NCBI GenBank assembly: GCA_964519955.1
Contig: CAZFLM010000055.1
Coordinates: 1 to 46,813 of the forward strand
Origin: CAZFLM01 sp964519955
GTDB lineage: Bacteria; Armatimonadota; Chthonomonadetes; Chthonomonadales; CAJBBX01
DNA: 46,813 nucleotides
Direction: 5' to 3'
A program made the position numbers and the translations under genes. The notes under the pieces were generated by a model that worked only from the letters and a program-made list of their open reading frames with translations, was not told where the DNA came from and did no database searches. The first letter of the stretch is position 1; each line of letters begins with the position of its first letter. This document shows, piece after piece, positions 33,341 through 41,567 of the stretch.

Positions 33341-33491
33341 GCGAGTAGCGAGGAGCGAGAAGCGAGTAGGACGGCGGCGCTCGGGGCCGGAAGGCGGATG
33401 GGAGAAGGCAGAAGCAAGAAGCAAGAAGTCAGAAGCTAGAAGCCAGAAGCAAGAAGGGCGACACGCTGCGCGCCGCCCTTCGACCTTCGAC
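33341..33491. repeat. Three heptamer tandem-repeat runs in the fabF-hemW gap
   Basis: 33341-33368 is four units GCGAGTA, GCGAGGA, GCGAGAA, GCGAGTA. 33403-33458 is eight units of AGAAGNN (GC, CA, CA, TC, CT, CC, CA, GG). 33478-33491 is CTTCGAC twice. All have a strict 7-base period but different sequences. The fabF stop is at 33502. Confidence 0.93.
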
Positions 33492-33501
33492 CGGCGTCCC
33501 C

Positions 33502-34767
33502 CTACCCCTCCACCGCCTCCAGCACCACCGTCGCATTGTGGCCGCCGAAGCCGAAGGAGTTGGACATGGCCACCTTCACCTGCGCCTGGCGCGCGACGTT
33601 CGGCACGTAGTCGAGGTCGCATTCGGGGTCCGGCGTGGTGTAGTTGACGGTGGGCGGGATCACGCCGCTCTGAATGGCCATCGCGCAAGCGATCGCCTCC
33701 ACCGCGCCGCCCGCGCCGAGCAGGTGCCCGGTCATCGACTTGGTCGAGCTGATGGCCACCTTGTGCGCCGCCTCGCCGAAGAGCGTCTTGATCGCCGCAG
33801 TCTCCAGCTTGTCGTTTGCGGCCGTCGAGGTGCCGTGGGCGTTGATGTAGTCGACGTCGGCGGGCGTCAGGCCGGCCGAGTCGAGCGCGCCCTTCATCGA
33901 GCGGCAAGCACCCTCGCCGCCCGGGGCTGGCAGCGTCACGTGGTAGGCGTCCGCCGAGAGGCCATAGCCGGTGACCTCGGCGTAGATGCGGGCGCCGCGG
34001 GCACGGGCCAGGTCGAGGCGCTCCAGTACGAGCACGCCGGCGCCCTCGCCCATCACGAACCCGTCGCGGTCCGCGTCAAACGGGCGGCTGGCGCGCTCGG
34101 GGTCGTCGTTGCGGGTCGACATGGCGCGGGCCGCGCAGAACCCACCCACGCCCAGCGCGCAGATGGCGGCTTCCGACCCGCCGGCGATCATCACGTCCGC
34201 GTCGCCGCGCCGGATGATCTCCGTGGCGTCACCGAGAGCGTGCGTGCCGGTGGCGCAGGCCGAGACGACCGACAGGTTCGGCCCCTTCGCGCCCAGCGTG
34301 ATGGAGACCTGGCCGGACGCCATGTCGAGGATGAGCATGGGGATGAAGAACGGGCTGAGCCGATCCGGCCCGCGATTCAGCAGGACGTGATGCTGCTCCT
34401 CGATGGTCAGGATGCCGCCGATGCCGGAGCCGATGAGGACGCCCACGCGCGGCGCGTTCTCGTCGGTGATCTTGAGCCCGGCATCCTCCACCGCCATGAG
34501 CGCCGAGGCCACCGCGAACTGGGAGAACCGGTCCATCCGCCGCGCTTCCTTGCGCTCGATCCAGTTCGTGGCGTCGAAGTCGTGGACTTCGGCGGCGATG
34601 CGGGTCGAGAAGGCGCTCGCGTCGAACGCGGTGATCGGACCGATGCCGGACTTGCCGGCGGTCAGGTTCTGCCAGAACGGCTCCAGGCCGCATCCCAGCG
34701 ACGTGACCACAGACATGCCGGTGACGACGACGCGCTGGTCGTCCGGCCTCATCCTGCTACCCACCAT
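33502..34767 (-). CDS. fabF: 3-oxoacyl-ACP synthase II
   Basis: A 421-residue condensing enzyme elongating acyl-ACP with malonyl-ACP. The catalytic triad is visible as Cys171 (SACATG), His311 (NAHGTSTAAND) and His348 (SMTGHLLGAGG), with Lys343. I start at ATG 34767, with GGAG (34775-34778) 7 bases upstream; an in-frame ATG at 34752 is a weaker choice. It lies after acpP in the fatty-acid cluster, separated by 191 bases in which I see no gene or clear signal. Confidence 0.95.
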   Translation of the reverse strand: MVGSRMRPDDQRVVVTGMSVVTSLGCGLEPFWQNLTAGKSGIGPITAFDASAFSTRIAAEVHDFDATNWIERKEARRMDRFSQFAVASALMAVEDAGLKITDENAPRVGVLIGSGIGGILTIEEQHHVLLNRGPDRLSPFFIPMLILDMASGQVSITLGAKGPNLSVVSACATGTHALGDATEIIRRGDADVMIAGGSEAAICALGVGGFCAARAMSTRNDDPERASRPFDADRDGFVMGEGAGVLVLERLDLARARGARIYAEVTGYGLSADAYHVTLPAPGGEGACRSMKGALDSAGLTPADVDYINAHGTSTAANDKLETAAIKTLFGEAAHKVAISSTKSMTGHLLGAGGAVEAIACAMAIQSGVIPPTVNYTTPDPECDLDYVPNVARQAQVKVAMSNSFGFGGHNATVVLEAVEG

Positions 34768-34958
34768 GCGGTTGCTCCAATCGTCAACGCGCCGCCTCCG
34801 GCTTCCCTGGGGCGAGCACTGCCACCCGGCCCACACGGACCGGCCGGCGTGCGTCCGACCTCCAGGCAACCGAGGGGCGGCGCGTGTGCGTGCCCGAGCG
34901 GCGACGCTTCAATCGTGATGCCGTCGAGCGGAACGCGGCTGCGCCCCGCGCGCGGCGA

Positions 34959-35195
34959 CTAGCCCTTGAGCTTGTTCTCGATGTAGTCGACGGCCTGCTG
35001 AACGGTGCGGATCTGCTCGGCATCCTCGTCCGGAATCTCGATCTCGAACTCGTCCTCGAGGCCCATCACCAGCTCGACGACGTCCAGCGAGTCCGCACCC
35101 AGATCCTCCATGAAGCCGGCCTCGGCCTTGATCTGGTCGTCCGTCACGTCTAGTCGATCGGTGATAACCTTCTTCACGCGCTCAAACGTCGTCAT
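34959..35195 (-). CDS. acpP: Acyl carrier protein
   Basis: A 78-residue acidic four-helix protein that carries growing acyl chains on phosphopantetheine attached to Ser36 in the GADSLD motif. Length and the helix II sequence (DVVELVMGLEDEFEIEIPDE) are standard. AGGAGG (35201-35206) is 5 bases before the ATG; the upstream frame extension is rejected. It lies between fabG and fabF, the common bacterial order. Confidence 0.97.
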   Translation of the reverse strand: MTTFERVKKVITDRLDVTDDQIKAEAGFMEDLGADSLDVVELVMGLEDEFEIEIPDEDAEQIRTVQQAVDYIENKLKG

Positions 35196-35282
35196 CGTGT
35201 CCTCCTGAGAGCCTCGGGGGTTGTTTGCATTCGGTAGGAGCCGCGCCGGCCGGAGAAGCGATTGGCCGTGGCGGCACTGTTC

Positions 35283-35288
35283 ATTGTA
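35283..35288 (-). promoter_or_regulatory. Possible -10 box for acpP
   Basis: TACAAT on the minus strand in the 150-base fabG-acpP gap would start transcription near 35276, giving an 80-base leader. No good -35 accompanies it. acpP often has an extra internal promoter because much ACP is needed. Confidence 0.3.
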
Positions 35289-35345
35289 CACTATGCGCCC
35301 GGTCGAATCGCCAGGGCGGCTCGGCCAGGCACCGACACAGCCGGG

Positions 35346-36089
35346 TCACATGAACAGGCCGCCGTCGACCTGGATCACCTGTCCCGTGATGTACGCAGCG
35401 TCGTCGCTGCACAGGAACTCGACCACGCGAGCCACGTCATCGGGCTCGCCCAGCCGGTTCAACGGCACCTGCTTCAGCGCACCGGTCTTCACTTCCTCGG
35501 GCAGCGACGCCGTCATGTCCGTGGTGATGTACCCGGGCGCCACCGCGTTCACGCGGATCCCGCGCGACCCGAGTTCCTTCGCCGCCGACTTGGTGAGCTG
35601 GATGAGCCCGCCCTTCGACGCCGAGTAGTTCGCCTGCCCGGGGCTGCCGACGATGCCGTTCACCGACGCAATGTTCACGATCACGCCGCGGCGCTGCTTC
35701 AGCATGATCTTCGCGGCCGCCCGGGTGCACAGGAACGCGCTCTTCAGGTTGGTGTTCAGCACCGCGTCCCAGTCCTCGTCCTTCATCCGGAGCACCAGTG
35801 CGTCCCGGGTGATGCCCGCGTTGTTCACGAGGATGTCCACACCGGAGTACGCGCCGGTCGCCTCGCTAAAGAGCCGCTCGACCACGGCCGGATCCGCCAC
35901 GTCGCCCGCCACCACGCCAGCCGCGCGCCCCGTCAGCGCGTGAATCTCCTCGGCCGTGGCGTAGGCATTCGCGAAGGTGGCGCTGTTCACGATCACCGAA
36001 GCGCCCGCACGGGCGAGCCCCAGCGCGATCGCCTTGCCGATGCCGCGCCCCGCGCCCGTCACAACCGCCGACCGACCATCAAGCCTCAC
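35346..36089 (-). CDS. fabG: 3-oxoacyl-ACP reductase
   Basis: A 247-residue short-chain dehydrogenase reducing 3-oxoacyl-ACP with NADPH. The cofactor loop is TGAGRGIG (11-18), NNAG is at 89-92, and the catalytic residues are Ser142, Tyr155 and Lys159 (YSASK) with Asn114. It ends with the typical GQVIQVDGGLFM. The GTG start at 36089 overlaps the end of fabD by 11 bases, with AAGGAG at 36096-36101, so translation is probably coupled to fabD. Confidence 0.95.
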   Translation of the reverse strand: MRLDGRSAVVTGAGRGIGKAIALGLARAGASVIVNSATFANAYATAEEIHALTGRAAGVVAGDVADPAVVERLFSEATGAYSGVDILVNNAGITRDALVLRMKDEDWDAVLNTNLKSAFLCTRAAAKIMLKQRRGVIVNIASVNGIVGSPGQANYSASKGGLIQLTKSAAKELGSRGIRVNAVAPGYITTDMTASLPEEVKTGALKQVPLNRLGEPDDVARVVEFLCSDDAAYITGQVIQVDGGLFM

Positions 36090-37041
36090 GGATTGCTCCT
36101 TCCATCTCGTCGATCAGCAGCATCGCAGCATCGAGAGACGCCGTATCCTGCACACTGACAGCCCGCGCCTCACGGTCGATCCGGCGCAGCAGACCGGCCA
36201 GGACATCGCCGGAACCCAGCTCCACGAACGTGTCCACACCATCGGCCAGCAGGAGCCGCATCGACTCCGCCCACCGAACGCTGCCACTCACTTGCGCGGC
36301 CAGGTTCGCGGCAAGGTCCGACGCCGCGCTGCAGTACCCCGCTGTCACATTCGCCACGACCGGCACGCGCGCCTGCCTGATTCCGGCCTGAATCAGGGAC
36401 GGACGCAACGCCTCGCCGGCTTCAGCCATCAGCGCCGAATGGAACCCGCCCGACACCGGCAGCGGCATCACGCGCTTCGCGCCCGCCTGCTTCAGCAAGC
36501 CAGCCGCCGCGTCGACGCCCGCCTGCTCGCCCGAGATGACGATCTGGCCCGGGCAGTTGTAGTTGGCCACACCCACCACGCCCGCCGAAGCCGCCTCGCC
36601 CACCACGCGCGCAACGACGTCGGCGTCCAGCCCCAACACCGCGGCCATCGCGCCCGGGCGCTGCTGAGCGGCCTCCTGCATCAGCTCCGCGCGCCGCCGA
36701 ACGAGCCGCAGTCCGTCCTCGAACTCGATGGCGCCCGCAGCGTAGAGGGCCGCATACTCGCCGACGCTGTGCCCGGCCACCGCGAACGGCGTCACGGGCT
36801 TGCGGGCCTGCAGAGCCGCCAGCGCCGCGCAGCTCGTCACGTAGAGCGCCGGCTGCGTGTTGATGGTCTGGCGCAGCTCCTCCTCGGGCCCGGACGCGCA
36901 GAGGCCGGAGAGCGAGAAGCCGAGCACCCCATCGGCCCGCTCGAAGAGCGACCGCGCCGCGGGCGACTGGGCGCACAGGTCGGCGCCCATCCCTACCTTC
37001 TGAGACCCCTGTCCGGGGAACAAGAACGCTAGCTTAGCCAA
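36079..37041 (-). CDS. fabD: Malonyl-CoA:ACP transacylase
   Basis: The 320-residue enzyme loads malonyl groups on ACP. The nucleophile is Ser92 in GHSVGEY and the catalytic histidine is His201 (GGFHSALM). FPGQGSQ (8-14) forms the oxyanion region. The start is TTG at 37041, with GGAG (37052-37055) 10 bases upstream; no in-frame ATG precedes it. It lies 115 bases downstream of fabH and overlaps fabG. Confidence 0.95.
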   Translation of the reverse strand: MAKLAFLFPGQGSQKVGMGADLCAQSPAARSLFERADGVLGFSLSGLCASGPEEELRQTINTQPALYVTSCAALAALQARKPVTPFAVAGHSVGEYAALYAAGAIEFEDGLRLVRRRAELMQEAAQQRPGAMAAVLGLDADVVARVVGEAASAGVVGVANYNCPGQIVISGEQAGVDAAAGLLKQAGAKRVMPLPVSGGFHSALMAEAGEALRPSLIQAGIRQARVPVVANVTAGYCSAASDLAANLAAQVSGSVRWAESMRLLLADGVDTFVELGSGDVLAGLLRRIDREARAVSVQDTASLDAAMLLIDEMEGAIREA

Positions 37042-37084
37042 ATCGTATACGCTCCGTCAGCCAAGCCCGGATCATGCACGGGCG

Positions 37085-37145
37085 TAGTGGTGGGATGGGA
37101 CTGAGCCTGCCCTGAGCTTGTCGAAGGGTGCCCGTCCAGTGCAAC
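37085..37145 (-). repeat. 3' dispersed repeat interrupted by a second repeat
   Basis: On the minus strand, just after the fabH stop: CACTGGACGGGCAC, then CCTTCGACAAGCTCAGGGC and AGGCTCAG, then TCCCATCCCACCAC. The outer halves are the usual dispersed repeat. The TTCGACAAGCTCAGG block (about 37100-37128) is a different, widely distributed intergenic motif inserted in the hairpin loop. Confidence 0.75.
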
Positions 37146-37156
37146 TGGTGCACAGA

Positions 37157-38155
37157 TCAGTCCAGACACCATCGTATCACGTTCGCGCCCCACGTCAACC
37201 CCGCGCCGAAACCCACCGTAACGATCAGGCTGCCGCGCTTGAGCAGACCCGCCGCGCGCGCCTCGACCATCGCGATGCCGATGGACGCGGACGAGGTGTT
37301 GCCATACCGGTCGACGTTCACGTACACCTTCTCCGGCGGCAGCGCCATCCGCTGCGCCGCCGCATCGATGATCCGGATGTTCGCCTGATGCGGGATGAAG
37401 AGGTCCACGTCCTCCGACTTCAGCCCCGCCCGGTTGAGGGCGTCCAGACAGGTCTCCCCCATGATGCGAACGGCGAACCGGTACACGTCGTTCCCGCGCA
37501 TCGAGATGCGGTTCTGCTTCTTCTCGATCGCCTCCGGCGTCACCGGGTTCAGCGTGCCGCCGGCCGGCAGCACGATGCAGTCCAGCCCACTCCCGTCGGA
37601 CCCCATCGACGTAGCCAGGATCCCCTCGCCCTCCGCGCACGGGCCGACCACGCAGGCGCCCGCCCCATCGCCAAACAGGATGCAGGTGCCCCTGTCCGTC
37701 CAGTCGGTCAGCTTCGAGAGGGTCTCCGCGCCGACCACCAGCACACGCTCGGCGGCGCCGGACCGGACGAAGTTGGCCGCGATCTCCAGCCCGTAGACCA
37801 GCCCCGAGCACGCCGCCGAGATATCGAAAGCCGCGGCGCGGGTCGCCTTCAGCCCGTTCTGGATCAGGCACGCCGTCGCGGGCCACGGATAGTCGCCGCT
37901 CACCGTCGCGCAGATGATGATGTCGACGTCGTCCGCCTGCAGCCCCGCATCGCGCAGCGCGGCCTCGCACGCCCGAGTGGCCAGCATGCTCGTGGTCTCG
38001 TCCGGGCCAGCGATGCGCCGTTCGCGGATGCCGGTCCGCTCGACGATCCACTGGTCGGTGGTGTCGACCATCTTCTCGAGATCGGTGTTCGTCAGGACAC
38101 GCTCGGGTACGGCCATGCCAATACCCAGTATGCCGGCGCTGCGCAGATGCGGCAA
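37157..38155 (-). CDS. fabH: 3-oxoacyl-ACP synthase III
   Basis: The 332-residue enzyme condenses acetyl-CoA (or a branched starter) with malonyl-ACP to start fatty acids. Active-site residues are Cys116 (ISAACSGL), His256 (FIPHQANIRI) and Asn286 (YGNTSSAS). The start is TTG at 38155 with AGGAG (38162-38166) 6 bases upstream. It is separated from plsX by 219 bases in which I see no gene. Confidence 0.96.
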   Translation of the reverse strand: MPHLRSAGILGIGMAVPERVLTNTDLEKMVDTTDQWIVERTGIRERRIAGPDETTSMLATRACEAALRDAGLQADDVDIIICATVSGDYPWPATACLIQNGLKATRAAAFDISAACSGLVYGLEIAANFVRSGAAERVLVVGAETLSKLTDWTDRGTCILFGDGAGACVVGPCAEGEGILATSMGSDGSGLDCIVLPAGGTLNPVTPEAIEKKQNRISMRGNDVYRFAVRIMGETCLDALNRAGLKSEDVDLFIPHQANIRIIDAAAQRMALPPEKVYVNVDRYGNTSSASIGIAMVEARAAGLLKRGSLIVTVGFGAGLTWGANVIRWCLD

Positions 38156-38374
38156 TAGGCTCTCCTTCTGGTAGCTGTGGTGAGTTGGCGGCTCGGGCGA
38201 TCGCGCGGCAAGCGCCGCCCCGTACCGATGCCATACGGGTGGTCGGGAGCGAAGTGTTCGGCTGCTGGTCAGCCAGGCTACCGCCGCAGGGGGCGCGCAG
38301 CAGCTAGCCCAGCCGGTGCGCGAAGATGCCCATGCCCGCCACCCGGTCAGCCGGTCTGCGCAGCGAAGGAAAGG

Positions 38375-39427
38375 CTAAGCGGATTGCGAGGCCGCCGCGT
38401 CGCCATCCGCGCTCGGGGCCAGTTCGCCGATCGCGTGCTCGATCTCGTGCACCAGGTCGGAGGCGATGGCCATCTCGCACACGCGCACCGCGGTCGCTAC
38501 GGCCCGGGCATCGGACTTGCCGTGTCCGACGATGCTGACGCCGTTGATGCCCAACAGCGGCGCGCCACCGAACTCACGGTAGTCCAGCCGACCGCGAAGC
38601 CGGCGAACGGCCCCGCGCAGCGGCAGCATGAGGAGCTTCATCCACATGTGCCGGGTCAGCTCTTCCTTCAGCAGCCGGAGAACCAGCTCGGCCACGCCCT
38701 CGCCGGTCTTCAGGACGATGTTGCCCTCGAAGCCGTCACAGACGACCACGTCGGCCTTGCCACGGAAGACATCCGTCCCCTCGACGTAGCCGACGAAGCC
38801 AGGCAGCGACGCCTTGAGCATCTTGTACGCGTGGCGCGTGACCTCGTTGCCCTTGCTCTCCTCCTCGCCGTTCGAGAGGAGGCCCACCGAGGGCAGATCC
38901 TTGTCCAGCACGTGCCGCGCGTACGCCTGCCCCATGACGGCGAACTGCACGAGTTGGCGCGGGCCGCAGTCCACGTTCGCGCCGGCGTCCAGCATCACGA
39001 CCTTGCCCGTGAGCGAAGGGATCGTCGTGGCGATGGCCGGCCGGTCGATGCCCTTGATGGTGCGGAGCATAAACAGGCTGGCAGCCATCGCGGCGCCGGT
39101 GTTGCCGATCGAGAGGTAACCGTCCGCCTCGCCGTCGCGGACCATGCGTGCGGCAACGACCACGGAGGCGTCCGGCTTCCGCCGATAGGCCTCTCGCGGC
39201 TTGTCGGTCATCTCGATGATCTGGGAGGCATGCCGAATGGAGACGTTCCCGGGCACGGTTCCGGCCTTGGCCAGTTCCGAGCGCAGGATCGCCTCGTCTC
39301 CGACGAGCACGTAGGATCGATCGCCACCGGGCGCGGCAGCGGCCTGGACGACCCCGCGGACGACCTCCGCGGGGCCCAGGTCGCCGGCCATGGCGTCGAC
39401 GGCGATACGTATCGGTCTCTGCGTCAT
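38375..39427 (-). CDS. plsX: Phosphate acyltransferase PlsX
   Basis: The 350-residue enzyme turns acyl-ACP into acyl-phosphate for phospholipid synthesis. Family strands are IAVDAMAGDLGP near the start, GYLSIGNTGAAM (103-114), DAGANVDC and GFEGNIVLKT, and the C-terminal GINGVSIVGHGKSD. The C-terminus has a short Ala/Ser-rich tail. No ribosome binding site is visible before ATG 39427; rpmF ends 22 bases upstream, so translational coupling is likely. The order yceD, rpmF, plsX, fabH is typical of bacteria. Confidence 0.95.
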   Translation of the reverse strand: MTQRPIRIAVDAMAGDLGPAEVVRGVVQAAAAPGGDRSYVLVGDEAILRSELAKAGTVPGNVSIRHASQIIEMTDKPREAYRRKPDASVVVAARMVRDGEADGYLSIGNTGAAMAASLFMLRTIKGIDRPAIATTIPSLTGKVVMLDAGANVDCGPRQLVQFAVMGQAYARHVLDKDLPSVGLLSNGEEESKGNEVTRHAYKMLKASLPGFVGYVEGTDVFRGKADVVVCDGFEGNIVLKTGEGVAELVLRLLKEELTRHMWMKLLMLPLRGAVRRLRGRLDYREFGGAPLLGINGVSIVGHGKSDARAVATAVRVCEMAIASDLVHEIEHAIGELAPSADGDAAASQSA

Positions 39428-39449
39428 GGTGGGGCGGGCTGTGCGCGAC

Positions 39450-39644
39450 CTAAGCGCCCGCGGGCTTGTTCTTGACCTCGATCACGGGCCGGCCGTTGTA
39501 GAACCCGCAGGAGGGACACGCGTGGTGGGACTGCTTCGGGGCATGGCACTTGGGGCACTCGCCCACCGTGGGGAGCGTCAGCTTGTAGTGCGTGCGGCGC
39601 AGGCGCGTCCGCTGATTTGAGTGACGGCGCTTTTGAAGCGGCAT
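39450..39644 (-). CDS. rpmF: 50S ribosomal protein L32, zinc-binding form
   Basis: 64 residues with the basic MPLQKRRHSNQRTRLRR start and a zinc ribbon (Cys30, 33, 43, 46). The C+ form suggests zinc is normally available; a C- paralogue is not seen. AGGAG (39650-39654) is 5 bases before the ATG. It is paired with yceD and plsX as in most bacteria. Confidence 0.95.
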   Translation of the reverse strand: MPLQKRRHSNQRTRLRRTHYKLTLPTVGECPKCHAPKQSHHACPSCGFYNGRPVIEVKNKPAGA

Positions 39645-39701
39645 GGTAACTCCTAATCCGTTATGTTGGAATTGGCTTGTTGCCGATGGATCGAGGCGGG
39701 C

Positions 39702-40250
39702 TTACTCGGCCTCTTCCTCTTGCAGCAGTTGGGCGAGGCCGCTCAACCCGTGGTGGGCGGCTTCGGGCGCGCATTCGCAGCGCGTTTCGTTCAGGTTGGC
39801 CCCGCACGAGGCGCACAGGCCCTGGCAGTCCGGAGCGTGCAGCGGCTGCATGGGCATGGCCAGTGTCACGTTCTGGCGGATCAACTCCGTCAGGTCGAGC
39901 AGAGGGCCATCGAACAGCTTACCCGCTTCCGCGCTCGTCTCCTCTTCATCGACCGTAACAATCGGCTGATGGCCCCTCGCCGCGAGCGGCTTGATCTCGA
40001 GCGGGAAGGCGTCATCCACCTCCATCGAGAGCGGCTCGTCGTAGTAGGTGAGGCAGCGGCTGCAGGGCAAGACGACACGCGTGGCAAAGCTCCCCTTCAT
40101 CAGGAGCACGTTGCCCGTGTTGGTGAAGACCAACTCGCCACGCACCGGTTCGGCGCACTCGATATCCTCGTCGACGAGCGGTGGCTCCTCGACGGGGTAC
40201 GGGTAGCGCATCCCCGGATGCGTTAGGATTTCGCTAAGGTCCAGCTTCAT
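39702..40250 (-). CDS. yceD: DUF177/YceD family protein
   Basis: A 182-residue protein of the DUF177 family, almost always encoded before rpmF and implicated in 23S rRNA metabolism. It starts MKLDLSEIL and has a CSRCL motif mid-protein and the conserved DCQGLCASCGANLNETRC block near the C-terminus. No ribosome binding site is obvious; the start is 19 bases past the preceding stop. The extra 16 upstream codons would overlap the neighbour and are rejected. Confidence 0.88.
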   Translation of the reverse strand: MKLDLSEILTHPGMRYPYPVEEPPLVDEDIECAEPVRGELVFTNTGNVLLMKGSFATRVVLPCSRCLTYYDEPLSMEVDDAFPLEIKPLAARGHQPIVTVDEEETSAEAGKLFDGPLLDLTELIRQNVTLAMPMQPLHAPDCQGLCASCGANLNETRCECAPEAAHHGLSGLAQLLQEEEAE

Positions 40251-40269
40251 GGATGATTGCTTTGCCGGC

Positions 40270-40935
40270 CTACTCGGTCGGCGCCTCGAGCGCCTCACGC
40301 CCCCGACGGACCGTCACGATGGCCTTGCCCATCACGGTCTCGAGGTTGTTGAGGACATCTCGGGCATAGTCGTCGGCCCCGCGGCGGATCTCGCTGCCCT
40401 CGGTCTCGGCGCTGCGGATCAGCTCGTGGGCCTGCGCGGTGGCCATATGGATGATCTGGCTCTCGGACACCATCTCCAGCGCCTGGGCGCGGGCATCGGC
40501 CTCGATCTGCTGCGCCCCCATCTGCGCCTGCTGGATGATGCGCTGCGCCTCGGCCTGAGCCTCGTGGATGATCTGCTGCGCGTCGACGCGGGCGCTCTCC
40601 ACCTGCTGCGCCGCGGAGTCCTTCGCCTCGTCGACGATGCGCTGCGTGTCGCGCGCCACCTTCTGCGCGCGCTTCATCTCCTCGGGCAGGTTCGCCCGTA
40701 TCTTGAGCACGAGGTAGTAGAACTGCTCCTCGTTGAAGCCAACCCGTATGTTGAACGGGAGGTGCCGCGACTTCTCCGGCAGCTCCTCAAGCTGTTCCAG
40801 AAGGCGGAATACGTCGACGCTCTCCGCCTCGGGGGGCGTGTAGCTGCCGGTCAACGGAAGCGAGCGGGCCACGGTAGAGACGACTGCTTCCCCATTCTTA
40901 GGGGCGGACTTTGTCTCGTAGGCGTTGTCTAACAC
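40270..40935 (-). CDS. Coiled-coil protein between coaD and yceD (ATP synthase subunit B-like annotation class)
   Basis: A 221-residue soluble protein. An N-terminal globular part (about 35-85, with FNIRVGFNEEQFYYLVLKI) is followed by a long Gln/Ala/Glu-rich coiled coil (about 88-170, repeating QQI..A.AEAQ units) and a short tail. Similar proteins at this position in other bacteria carry labels such as F0 subunit B-like or DivIVA-like, but the role is unknown. There is no membrane anchor, so it is not a real F0 b subunit. A GTG start at 40935 overlaps coaD by 38 bases, with AAGGAT 12 bases upstream; a GTG at 40872, past the coaD stop, is a plausible alternative. Confidence 0.75.
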   Translation of the reverse strand: MLDNAYETKSAPKNGEAVVSTVARSLPLTGSYTPPEAESVDVFRLLEQLEELPEKSRHLPFNIRVGFNEEQFYYLVLKIRANLPEEMKRAQKVARDTQRIVDEAKDSAAQQVESARVDAQQIIHEAQAEAQRIIQQAQMGAQQIEADARAQALEMVSESQIIHMATAQAHELIRSAETEGSEIRRGADDYARDVLNNLETVMGKAIVTVRRGREALEAPTE

Positions 40936-41377
40936 TTTCGGGCACCAATCCTTCCACGGAGCCGCCCAGCCTGGCGATCTCCTTGACGATGCTGGAACTC
41001 AGGAATGAATACTCCGTCGTTGTCATGACAAACACGGTCTCAACGTCGGGGCACAAGCGCCGGTTCGTGTGTGCCATCTGCAGTTCGTACTCGAAGTCCG
41101 ACACGGCGCGCAGGCCACGCACAACGGCAGTGGCCCCAACGGTCTGCGCGTACTCGGCCAGCAGCCCACTGAACCGCGTCACGGTCACGTTCGGCAGGTG
41201 CGCACAGGCCTCCGAGAGCATCTCAACCCGCTCCTCTCCAGAGAACAGCGGGCTCTTCCTTCGGTTCACAGCGACGGCGACCGTCACCTGGTCGAACAGG
41301 CGCGAGGCCCGCTCGATGATATCCAGGTGGCCACACGTCACCGGGTCGAAACTGCCCGGCACGAGCGCTAGCGACAT
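40898..41377 (-). CDS. coaD: Phosphopantetheine adenylyltransferase
   Basis: The 159-residue enzyme makes dephospho-CoA from phosphopantetheine and ATP. The nucleotidyltransferase TxGH motif is TCGH at 14-17 after PGSFDPV, NRRKSPLFS follows, and SSSIVKEIARLGGSVEGLVP is the C-terminal ISSTxVR-like region. The length is typical. The ribosome binding site is weak. It supplies CoA and hence ACP prosthetic groups for the downstream fab genes. Confidence 0.95.
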   Translation of the reverse strand: MSLALVPGSFDPVTCGHLDIIERASRLFDQVTVAVAVNRRKSPLFSGEERVEMLSEACAHLPNVTVTRFSGLLAEYAQTVGATAVVRGLRAVSDFEYELQMAHTNRRLCPDVETVFVMTTTEYSFLSSSIVKEIARLGGSVEGLVPESVRQRLRDKVRP

Positions 41378-41440
41378 GACAGGTCCATTCGAGAGCGCAC
41401 CGCGGGAGGCAGCCGGCGGCGACCTGCCCGCCCTCGCAAA

Positions 41441-41547
41441 GCGCCGTGGTGGGATGGGCGTCCCCGCCACTCCCAGTGCCGCGCCGTGGTGGGATGGGCG
41501 TCCCCGCCACTCCCAGTGCCGCGCCGTGGTGGGATGGGCGTCCCCGC
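41441..41547 (-). repeat. Perfect 40-bp tandem repeat (2.7 copies) of the dispersed family
   Basis: 41441-41480 and 41481-41520 are identical 40-mers starting GCGCCGTGGTGGGATGGGCG; a third, partial copy runs from 41521 to about 41547. Read on the minus strand the core is GGGGACGCCCATCCCACCAC, the consensus orientation just after the recG stop (41568). Confidence 0.95.
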
Positions 41548-41567
41548 CCGTCCTGGATCCCCCCGGA

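Noticed and set aside
41441..41547. CRISPR array
   Set aside because: The 40-mers are contiguous with no unique spacers.
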